DNA from: Bacteroidota bacterium | Lineage (GTDB): Bacteria; Bacteroidota; Bacteroidia; Bacteroidales; Prolixibacteraceae | Assembly: GCA_023393265.1 (NCBI GenBank) | Contig: JAEWME010000200.1 | Span: forward strand, 1-6,150 | DNA length: 6,150 nucleotides | Reading direction: 5' to 3' | Shown: positions 1 to 5,868 of the stretch, one piece after another | Layout: each line of letters opens with the position of its first letter | How positions within the stretch are numbered: position 1 is the stretch's first letter | Translations under genes and position numbers: made by a program | Notes under the pieces: generated by a model | What the model saw: the letters and a program-made list of their open reading frames with translations, nothing else | What the model was told of the DNA's origin: nothing | The model's database searches: none

Positions 1-2385
1 CTTGTTGCTCAAAAAGCATGGATGTATGCCAAAGGGATGCAAGATGCGGGCGTTATTGCTGTAGCCAAACATTTTCCGGGGCATGGAGACACGAAAGCCG
101 ACTCTCATTACGATTTACCGGTGATCAGCAGATCGAAGAATGCACTCGATTCGGTGGAACTGGTTCCTTTCAGGTATCTTATTTCTAGAGGAATCGCGGC
201 TGTAATGACTGGCCATTTGCAGGTTCCGGCACTCGAGTCCAATGATAAGCTCCCGGCTACGCTTTCGTCAAAAATAATTGAAAATGGACTGAGAAAAGAG
301 ATGAATTTCAGTGGCCTTGTAATTACCGACGCTATGAACATGAAAGGGATTGCCAACCAATATTCATCAGCCGAATCGGCAGTAAAAGCTCTTAAGGCAG
401 GAAACGACATGCTCGAAATAATGCCGCGCCTCGATCGGGCTGTTGATGCAGTTATTCAGGCAGTTAAATCAGGAGAAATCTCGGAGAAACAAATTGACGA
501 AAAATGCCGGAGGATTCTGGCAGCGAAGAAATGGCTGGGACTCGATAAAACGAAATTGGTTGCAACTCAAAACATATACGACGACCTGAACAAACCAAGG
601 TATGAACTCACTAAAAGACAATTGCATGAACAATCGCTTACCGTTCTGAAAAACAACAGCGAAATACTGCCGCTACAGAACCTGGATACGCTGAAAATCG
701 CCAGTGTGATGATTGGCACTGACAGACTTTCGCCTTTCCAGCAAATGATGGATAATTACACCGCGGTAGATCATTTCACCATCACTAAAAATGCAACAGC
801 AGAAGAAACTGACCGCCTTGTTAATCAACTAAAGCCGTATAATTTCTTGCTGATCGGCATACAGGGCATGAGCATGTTTCCATACAAACGATTTGGAATA
901 AGCGACCAGCAAATTAACATTTCGCAAAAGCTGAAAGACAAAAAATCAATTGTATGTTTCTTCGGAAATGCCTACGCACTTGCCAGTTTTCCAGCTTTCC
1001 TAAAAAGCGAAGCGCTTGTCATGGCCTATCAGGACGATCCGGCAGCACAGGAAATGGCGGCGCAACTCGTTTTTGGCGCAACCAATGCCAACGGGAAATT
1101 GCCGGTAAGTATCAATAATTCTTTTCCGGCAGGAACTGGTATAAAAATTCTATCGAATAAGCGACTTAAATACACGCTTCCTGAAGAAGTTGGCATCGAC
1201 TCGAAGTTCCTTCAGGAGAAGGTGGATTCGATTGTCGGCGCAGGATTGAAAGCTAAAGCATTTCCCGGATGTCAGGTTATAATTGCAAAAAATGGCAAAG
1301 TAATCCTGAAAAAAAGCTACGGATTCTTGTCTTCCAACGGAAATGAACCTGTGGAAGACAACTCTATATATGATTTGGCTTCGGTAACCAAGGTAACAAC
1401 CGGACTTCCGGCGCTAATGAAAATGTATGACGAAAAAAAGGTAAAACTCGATGCTCCTTTTTCAACTTATTTTCAGGAATTCCGAAAAACGAACAAAGCC
1501 GAAATGACACTCCGTGATGTACTCACACATCAAGCCAGGCTGCAAAGTTCCATCCCTTTTTGGCTTGAGCCGGGAAGCTTCACGCAATTGAGGAAAAACA
1601 CGTTTCAAGATCAGCCTTCCGAAAAATACCAGGTTCGTGTTTCATCCAACCTTTATGCGCGAACCGATATGAAAGACGTGATTGTTCAGGATATTATAAA
1701 ATCGCCATTGAAGGTAAAAAAGGAATTCGTGTATTCTGATTTGGGATTCAGCCTTTTCCCAACCGTAATCGAGCGCCTTACTAGACAGAATTTCCAGAAC
1801 TATATGAATCAGGAATTTTACAAACCACTTGGCGCCATTACTAGTGGGTACAAACCATACGAACATTTTCCGGTCGATCAGATTGCGCCGACTGAAAACG
1901 ACCAGTATTTCAGAAATGAACTTCTTCGCGGATATGTTCACGACGAACTGGCCGCACTGATGGGTGGTGTCTCCGGAAATGCGGGGCTTTTCAGTTCGGC
2001 CAACGATTTGGCAAAGGTAATGCAAATGTACCTCCAGATGGGATATTATGGAGGTAAACAATATATATCGGCTAAAACGGTGACCGAATTTACCAAATTG
2101 CAGTTGCCGGAAACCAACCATCGCTCGCTTGGTTTCGACAAGCCGAATCCGGGCATTCGCGGACAAAAAAATAAGTTTCCGGCAGCAGACGCCAGCCCTT
2201 CCAGCTATGGACATACCGGCTTTACCGGAACTTTTGTTTGGAACGACCCGGAAAATCAGCTTCTCTTTATCCTGCTAACCAACAGGGTAAATCCAACGCG
2301 CAGAAATTCAGAACTATCCAACCTGAGTATCAGGGGAAAAATGCACCAAGTTATTTATGATGCAATTAAGGAAGGAATCAAATAA
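1..2385 (+). CDS. NagZ-like GH3 beta-N-acetylglucosaminidase fused to AmiE-like beta-lactamase-fold hydrolase (5' partial)
   Basis: The reading frame is open from base 1, so the true start lies upstream; 794 residues are visible and roughly 200 of the GH3 barrel are missing. Numbering from base 1, the NagZ motif KHFPGHG is at 23-29, followed by the Asp34-Ser-His36 loop that serves as the His/Asp acid-base dyad in NagZ enzymes. TDAMNMKGI gives the likely nucleophile Asp110. A GH3 C-terminal alpha/beta domain spans about 205-370. The second half is a class C beta-lactamase/esterase fold: Ser461-Val-Thr-Lys464 (SxxK), Tyr578-Ser-Asp580 (YxN-like) and His738-Thr-Gly740 (KTG-like). All catalytic motifs are intact. 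In Bacillus subtilis, separate NagZ and AmiE proteins remove GlcNAc and then the peptide from MurNAc-peptides; this fusion is inferred to do both, probably outside the cytoplasm. The second domain could instead be another serine esterase or peptidase. No terminator is evident after the TAA. Confidence 0.9.
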   Translation, partial: LVAQKAWMYAKGMQDAGVIAVAKHFPGHGDTKADSHYDLPVISRSKNALDSVELVPFRYLISRGIAAVMTGHLQVPALESNDKLPATLSSKIIENGLRKEMNFSGLVITDAMNMKGIANQYSSAESAVKALKAGNDMLEIMPRLDRAVDAVIQAVKSGEISEKQIDEKCRRILAAKKWLGLDKTKLVATQNIYDDLNKPRYELTKRQLHEQSLTVLKNNSEILPLQNLDTLKIASVMIGTDRLSPFQQMMDNYTAVDHFTITKNATAEETDRLVNQLKPYNFLLIGIQGMSMFPYKRFGISDQQINISQKLKDKKSIVCFFGNAYALASFPAFLKSEALVMAYQDDPAAQEMAAQLVFGATNANGKLPVSINNSFPAGTGIKILSNKRLKYTLPEEVGIDSKFLQEKVDSIVGAGLKAKAFPGCQVIIAKNGKVILKKSYGFLSSNGNEPVEDNSIYDLASVTKVTTGLPALMKMYDEKKVKLDAPFSTYFQEFRKTNKAEMTLRDVLTHQARLQSSIPFWLEPGSFTQLRKNTFQDQPSEKYQVRVSSNLYARTDMKDVIVQDIIKSPLKVKKEFVYSDLGFSLFPTVIERLTRQNFQNYMNQEFYKPLGAITSGYKPYEHFPVDQIAPTENDQYFRNELLRGYVHDELAALMGGVSGNAGLFSSANDLAKVMQMYLQMGYYGGKQYISAKTVTEFTKLQLPETNHRSLGFDKPNPGIRGQKNKFPAADASPSSYGHTGFTGTFVWNDPENQLLFILLTNRVNPTRRNSELSNLSIRGKMHQVIYDAIKEGIK

Positions 2386-2426
2386 CTATTAAAAATTGTT
2401 AATTTCTTCGCTTTGAAATTTACCTC

Positions 2427-2449
2427 TCTGTAATCATTCTGTAACAGAA
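2427..2449. promoter_or_regulatory. Operator-like palindrome with direct repeat
   Basis: The perfect inverted repeat TTCTGT-A-ACAGAA lies at 2437-2449. Its left half overlaps the second copy of a direct repeat, TCTGTAA at 2427-2433 and 2438-2444, spaced 11 bases apart, about one helical turn. It sits about 100 bases upstream of the predicted promoter of the HTH gene. A regulator binding site is an inference; short motifs like this also arise by chance in AT-rich DNA. Confidence 0.3.
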
Positions 2450-2552
2450 AATCGCTATTGATCAATCACTAAGAAGTCAACATTAAACTGTTAAATAGAC
2501 CATCCTAAAGTCTGGCACGCAAAGCTGTCATTAAAACATAAACATTACCTCA

Positions 2553-2581
2553 TTGTTATTAATTTATTAATTTTAACTTTA
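2553..2581 (+). promoter_or_regulatory. Bacteroidota-type promoter for the HTH gene
   Basis: A TTG at 2553-2555 is followed after 18 bases by TAACTTTA at 2574-2581, which matches the Bacteroidota -7 pattern TAnnTTTG at all fixed positions but the last. Transcription would begin near 2588, leaving a leader of about 40 bases that is A-rich before the ATG at 2630. The lack of a Shine-Dalgarno sequence is normal in this phylum. Confidence 0.45.
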
Positions 2582-2629
2582 AGGGAGTTTTAAAAGCAAA
2601 AGAGTGTCAAACCATAAAAATTGAACGTC

Positions 2630-2878
2630 ATGGAAAGAAGAATCACTTTTAACGAGCTTCGTCACATCAAAGACAGTTTACCTGCCGGTTCAATCCATCA
2701 GATTGCGCAGGAGTTTGGAATGGAAGTTGAAACCGTCAGGAATTATTTTGGGGGCGCGAACTATGAAAGAGGCAAGTCTGTTGGATTGCACATTGAACCG
2801 GGGCCCGATGGCGGTGTCGTATTGCTTGATGACACTGCAATTCTCGAAAGAGCTCAACAACTAATTTCTATGCATTAA
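2630..2878 (+). CDS. Small helix-turn-helix DNA-binding protein
   Basis: This encodes an 82-residue protein. The N-terminal half has a clear helix-turn-helix pattern: a helix at about 21-29 (SIHQIAQEF), a turn at 30-32, then a recognition-type helix at about 33-40 (VETVRNYF). A Gly/Pro/Asp-rich strand region at 51-68 and a short C-terminal helix at 69-80 follow. It resembles small one-domain DNA-binding proteins that I recall as widespread in Bacteroidota; no target is known to me. An in-frame TTG at 2621 would add three residues, but the ATG at 2630 follows an A-rich leader and gives the natural N-terminus MERRITF. It has its own putative promoter and a strong terminator, so it is probably monocistronic. 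It may bind its own upstream palindrome, which is inference only. Confidence 0.85.
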   Translation: MERRITFNELRHIKDSLPAGSIHQIAQEFGMEVETVRNYFGGANYERGKSVGLHIEPGPDGGVVLLDDTAILERAQQLISMH

Positions 2879-2906
2879 TTACTACTCTTATTTTATTTTT
2901 ATAATG

Positions 2907-2942
2907 AACTGCTCTATATTATCTTTATGGAGCAGTTTTTTT
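2907..2942 (+). terminator. Intrinsic terminator of the HTH gene
   Basis: The arms AACTGCTCTATA (2907-2918) and TATGGAGCAGTT (2926-2937) form a 12-pair stem with one G-U pair and a 7-base loop. The run of seven T, at 2936-2942, overlaps the end of the stem. It starts 28 bases after the HTH stop codon and is a textbook rho-independent terminator. Confidence 0.88.
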
Positions 2943-2971
2943 ATGCCTTATTTCAAACTAAACCAATCACA

Positions 2972-3760
2972 ATGAAGTCACTAATCTTTATTTTCCTGAC
3001 ATTTTTAATCTGTTCCGGAACAAGAGCACAGAAGCCACTTTTCAATGGTAAAAATTTGAAAAACTGGGATATTTACCTGGGTTCGCCTATTAAGGGATTT
3101 GACGACCTCGCGGCAAAAGCCACACCCGAAAACACTTATCAGGTTATTGATTGCGACGGGCAGCCCATGATTCACATCTCAGGACAAATTAATGCCTCAC
3201 TTGCAACGAAAAAAGAGTTTGAAAATTATCATCTCCACCTCGAATTTAAGTGGGGCGAGCAGGTTTACGGCACCCGAAACAGTGGACTGCTATACCACAG
3301 CTTCGGACCATTTGGAGCCGCCTTCGGCACATGGATGGCAACAATAGAGCACCAGTTAATGCACGGTAGTCTGGGCGACACTTACCTGATGGCAAACACC
3401 TATTGCGAATCAAAAACCATAGCAACCGACGACGGAAAAAATTACCTCTATTCGCCTGAAGGTATGTCAAGAGCTTTTGGCGAAAAAGATAACGGACGTT
3501 CTATAAAAAAAACAACTGATGCAGAAAAGCCACTCGGAGAATGGAACACCGTCGACTTATATTGTTTCGGACAAACTGCCATACATGTAGTTAATGGCAA
3601 AGTGGCGATGATCAACACGCATTGCTCCAAAACAGAGAATGGACAGAAAATACCGTTAACGAAAGGCAAAATACAATTACAGTCGGAAGGTGGCGAATTT
3701 TTCATCAGGAAAATAGAAATTGAAAAGATTAAAAGTGTTCCCGAGGAATTTCTAAAATAA
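2972..3760 (+). CDS. Exported DUF1080 / 3-keto-disaccharide hydrolase family protein
   Basis: This encodes 262 residues. Residues 1-19 form a signal peptide with a hydrophobic core and probable cleavage after Thr-Arg-Ala19, before Gln20. The Cys at 14 is not in a good lipobox, so a periplasmic rather than lipoprotein form is favoured. The mature part matches DUF1080 (PF06439): LFNGKNLKNW at 23-32, YHLHLEFKWG at 86-95, RNSGLLYH at 102-109, Glu126 in a conserved-type EHQLM segment, GEWNTVDLYCFGQ at 189-201, and the closing strand GKIQLQSEGGEFFIRKIEI at 232-250. The family has a concanavalin-like sandwich fold, and some members hydrolyse 3-keto-glycosides; the substrate here is unknown. The in-frame ATG at 2927 is rejected because it lies inside the terminator stem and precedes the signal peptide. 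No oxidoreductase partner gene is adjacent. Confidence 0.87.
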   Translation: MKSLIFIFLTFLICSGTRAQKPLFNGKNLKNWDIYLGSPIKGFDDLAAKATPENTYQVIDCDGQPMIHISGQINASLATKKEFENYHLHLEFKWGEQVYGTRNSGLLYHSFGPFGAAFGTWMATIEHQLMHGSLGDTYLMANTYCESKTIATDDGKNYLYSPEGMSRAFGEKDNGRSIKKTTDAEKPLGEWNTVDLYCFGQTAIHVVNGKVAMINTHCSKTENGQKIPLTKGKIQLQSEGGEFFIRKIEIEKIKSVPEEFLK

Positions 3761-3794
3761 CAAAATATCGTTTAGAGTAAAGAATCGATCCAAA

Positions 3795-3843
3795 AGTCCA
3801 TTGATCCAGTCATACTGAACTTGTTTCAGTATCTCAATGGATT
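3795..3843. repeat. REP-like dispersed hairpin, first unit
   Basis: The inner stem is ATACTGAA (3812-3819) with TTCAGTAT (3825-3832) around the loop CTTGT. The outer stem is TCCATTGA (3797-3804) with TCAATGGA (3834-3841), extended by one G-T and one A-T pair. The core ACTGAACTTGTTTCAGTATCT is of a type I recognise as a dispersed intergenic palindrome in Bacteroidota genomes. Copy number elsewhere cannot be seen from this window. Confidence 0.65.
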
Positions 3844-3993
3844 AAATATCGGATCCCGAATTAAATTCGGGATAACGTTGTTTTTGAAGATATTGACTTG
3901 CCAGGCCGCTTCTTTATTTTCAGAAAAATATAAATCGAATGCCTCAAAAACAAAAGTCTGTTTCAATATGTTTCTATAAAACCCTGCCTTCAT
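3826..3993 (-). CDS. Doubtful short minus-strand ORF ending in the REP-like repeats
   Basis: The minus strand is open from 4038 to the TGA at 3826-3828; the only ATG in it, at 3993, gives 55 residues starting MKAGFYRNILKQ. The first 39 or so residues look protein-like in composition, with acidic and aromatic residues (FEAFDLYFSENKEAAW). The tail VIPNLIRDP comes from the hairpin repeats, not from a conserved domain. I do not recognise a family. It may be a fragment of a decayed gene whose 3' end was replaced by the repeat, a real small protein, or a chance frame. No promoter or leader is evident. The rest of the gap to 4108 shows only a short direct repeat (CCGGAG at 4062 and 4073) and nothing else I can support. 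Confidence 0.2.
   Translation of the reverse strand: MKAGFYRNILKQTFVFEAFDLYFSENKEAAWQVNIFKNNVIPNLIRDPIFNPLRY
3853..3873. repeat. REP-like dispersed hairpin, second unit
   Basis: A perfect 9-pair stem, ATCCCGAAT (3853-3861) with ATTCGGGAT (3865-3873), encloses a TAA loop. It lies 11 bases after the first hairpin, so the two look like a paired element. A T-rich stretch begins a few bases later (3878-3885), so it might also help terminate transcription of the DUF1080 gene. On the minus strand it encodes the NLIRDP peptide typical of translated copies of this repeat class. Confidence 0.65.
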
Positions 3994-4108
3994 GTAATTG
4001 CCTCTGATTTTTGTACCATTAAACCGGGCTACTTTCCCTCAAGTATCTCTGCATCTCACAGCCGGAGCCTTTCCGGAGAAATTATCGTTGTGGTTTTATA
4101 AAATCTAA

Positions 4109-5773
4109 ATGACGACATTTATGAGGCTGTTTTTACTTTTTTCCTTGATGGTTATTTTTACGTCGCAAATTTATGCTCAGGCTCCCGCATGGAAATGGGC
4201 CATAAGTGCATCGGGCGATGGCGACGACCAGGCTACTTCAATCGCAACTAGCACATTTGGTGATGCTTACATTGCAGGGTTCTTCACAAGCGACTCCATT
4301 GTTTTGGGTTCAACTGTCCTGAAAAATGCTTTACCAGAAAACGAGGATATTTTTCTGGCAAAATACGATGCAGAGGGAAATCTGCTTTGGGCTAGGCGAG
4401 CAGGAAACGAAATGAACGACAGAATCAACTCGATGACTGTCGACAAAGACAACAACCTGTATGTAACCGGATATTTTTATAGTCAGACAATCGTCTTTGG
4501 CGAGGATACTCTTCGCAACGCCGGAAATGTTGGCGATATATTTATCGTCAAGTATAGTCCTGAAGGAAAAGTCATTTGGGCACGGCGAGATGGCGGTACC
4601 GGACTGGAGATACCACACGCAATTTGCAGCGACGGTGCGTCCAATATCATTGTTGCGGGAAGATTCTCAAGCCTGTCGATGACAATTGGAAATACTACGC
4701 TCGTTCAATCGGGAAGCATGGATGTTTTTGTTTCCAAATATGATTCGGCAGGTCATGTGCTTTGGGCAAAAGGTGCAGGCGGAGGTAGCAACGACGAAGC
4801 AAATTCGGTAAGTACCGATTCAAGTGATAACATTTATATTTCAGGCTATTTTAATCAGAAAGCGACCTTCGGCGATTTCACGCTGAACACGCTTGGAAGC
4901 GCCGATGTTTTCGTGGCCAGTCTTGACGCTTCAGGAACAGTACTTTGGGCCAAAAGCGCCGGAGGAAACGGCGACGACCGGTCTACCGGTATATCGACAG
5001 ACGAAGCGGGAAACAGCTACATTACCGGATATTTTGCCAGCCCCACGCTCCAAATCGGAACCTCGGCGCTGACCAATGTTGGAGGAAACAATTCATTTGT
5101 TTCCAAATTCGACAACGACGGCAATGTTGTCTGGGCGAAATCAGTGAACGGGACAACCAAAGCGCTGTCTATCGTTCAGCAAAACGGGCATATTTATGTG
5201 TGCGGGTTATTTTCATCGGGAATCCTTCATTTTGCTGCAACCGACATTGGAGTTCAAGGACATGGCGATTTACTACTTCTTGCCTACGACAGAGAAGGAA
5301 ATGAGCAATGGCTTACCATGCAGGATTCAGGAGGCGGAAGCAACGAAACAGCCAATTCTATCGCCGTTGATCAACAGGGAAATATTTTCATCGCGGGATT
5401 TTTCGACAGCGATCCGCTCGTATTTGGCCCTTCTGTATTAAGTAACACACGAACTGGATTCGACCTGTTTCTGGCTGTACTTTCTTCTGAAACTTCGGGA
5501 GCCAAAAGACTGGAAAGAACCACTGACATCCAGGTTTATCCGAATCCTGCTGGAGAATATTTCTTTGTAAAAACGCCCAAAGACCAACCGGGCAACTGCG
5601 AATTCAGGCTGTACGACATCACAGGTTCACTCAGGTTTTCAAAAACAGTTGATTCTTCAGAGTATCACAACGGGCAGGTCAAATTAAGCCCGTTCCTTCC
5701 TGAAGGAGTTTATATGTTGCAGGTCCGCCTCAACCAGGCATTTGCAGGCACATCGAAAATAATCATCCGTTGA
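4109..5773 (+). CDS. Secreted seven-repeat SBBP beta-propeller protein with T9SS C-terminal sorting domain
   Basis: This encodes 554 residues. A signal peptide covers about 1-24 (core LFLLFSLMVIF, cleavage near Ile-Tyr-Ala-Gln). Seven repeats follow, each opening with a Trp-centred strand: Trp30, 94, 157, 219, 280, 342 and 401, spaced 59-64 residues. Each repeat has the pattern W-A-x(n)-G-x-x-D-x-x-x-S-I-x-x-D-x-x-G-N-x-Y-x-x-G-x-F, then a D-x-F-x-x-K-Y-D-x-x-G-N segment. This matches SBBP repeats (PF06739), and seven copies would close one propeller. Residues from about 473 form a type A T9SS sorting domain (VYPNP at 476-480, ending in SKIIIR), so the protein is predicted to cross the outer membrane by T9SS and be released or attached to the surface. 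The function is unknown, with binding or adhesion likely. The Met at residue 5 (base 4121) is an alternative start. No good promoter was found upstream. Confidence 0.88.
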   Translation: MTTFMRLFLLFSLMVIFTSQIYAQAPAWKWAISASGDGDDQATSIATSTFGDAYIAGFFTSDSIVLGSTVLKNALPENEDIFLAKYDAEGNLLWARRAGNEMNDRINSMTVDKDNNLYVTGYFYSQTIVFGEDTLRNAGNVGDIFIVKYSPEGKVIWARRDGGTGLEIPHAICSDGASNIIVAGRFSSLSMTIGNTTLVQSGSMDVFVSKYDSAGHVLWAKGAGGGSNDEANSVSTDSSDNIYISGYFNQKATFGDFTLNTLGSADVFVASLDASGTVLWAKSAGGNGDDRSTGISTDEAGNSYITGYFASPTLQIGTSALTNVGGNNSFVSKFDNDGNVVWAKSVNGTTKALSIVQQNGHIYVCGLFSSGILHFAATDIGVQGHGDLLLLAYDREGNEQWLTMQDSGGGSNETANSIAVDQQGNIFIAGFFDSDPLVFGPSVLSNTRTGFDLFLAVLSSETSGAKRLERTTDIQVYPNPAGEYFFVKTPKDQPGNCEFRLYDITGSLRFSKTVDSSEYHNGQVKLSPFLPEGVYMLQVRLNQAFAGTSKIIIR

Positions 5774-5853
5774 TTGTCATTCGGAGTAAAAAATGGCCCT
5801 CGTTTTGAACTTTTGCTTTCATGGGTGTACTGAACAGAAAACTCAGTTTCACC
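5774..5853. other. Short spacer between propeller gene and DUF2723 gene
   Basis: These 80 bases contain no intrinsic terminator and no clear promoter, which allows co-transcription of the two genes. The last part forms the 5' arm of the stem-loop listed separately. Confidence 0.5.
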
Positions 5854-5868
5854 ATGAAAGAACAAAAG
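5810..5868 (+). promoter_or_regulatory. Long stem-loop enclosing the DUF2723 start codon
   Basis: The arm CTTTTGCTTTCATGG (5810-5824) pairs with CCATGAAAG (5852-5860) and CAAAAG (5863-5868), 15 pairs interrupted by a two-base AA bulge. Two more pairs follow after a bulged G, and an inner stem ACTGA (5829-5833) / TCAGT (5843-5847) closes the loop. The ATG at 5854 lies in the 3' arm. There is no T run, so it is not a terminator. A role in translation control is inferred. Confidence 0.45.

Larger units (their letters stand above)
2386..2629. other. AT-rich intergenic region between the fusion enzyme and the small HTH gene
   Basis: This gap of 244 bases contains no coding frame I would support. 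It holds an operator-like palindrome with an overlapping direct repeat (2427-2449) and a promoter-like pair (2553-2581), both listed separately. Only a weak imperfect hairpin follows the upstream stop codon (around 2389-2405), so termination of the upstream gene here is not demonstrated. Confidence 0.6.

Noticed and set aside
1642..2214. Minus-strand open frame of 190 codons
   Set aside because: It lies wholly opposite the serine-hydrolase domain, whose catalytic motifs are intact. Its translation shows no recognisable domain, so it is a shadow frame.
2388..2406. Terminator for the fusion enzyme gene
   Set aside because: Only an imperfect AT-only pairing (AACTATT with AATTGTT) is present and no proper T run follows, so it is too weak to call.
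2621..2632. TTG start for the HTH protein
   Set aside because: It would add only Met-Asn-Val before an ATG with a normal N-terminal sequence; ATG at 2630 is the simpler choice.
2927..2971. Upstream ATG for the DUF1080 protein
   Set aside because: The codon is within the terminator stem and the extra 15 residues precede an otherwise normal signal peptide.
4083..4090. TATCGTTG as a -7 element for the propeller gene
   Set aside because: It mismatches the consensus at one fixed position, has no TTG at the expected distance upstream, and would leave a leader of only about 12 bases.
4945..5304. Plus-strand frame of 119 codons inside the propeller gene
   Set aside because: It is an alternate frame of the SBBP repeats, rich in Arg, Gln and Cys, with no domain and no leader. 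It is a shadow of the real gene.
4205..5460. Internal repeats as a tandem DNA repeat or CRISPR-like array
   Set aside because: The periodicity of about 186 bases reflects protein-level propeller blades. Repeats are diverged at DNA level with no constant spacer and repeat structure.
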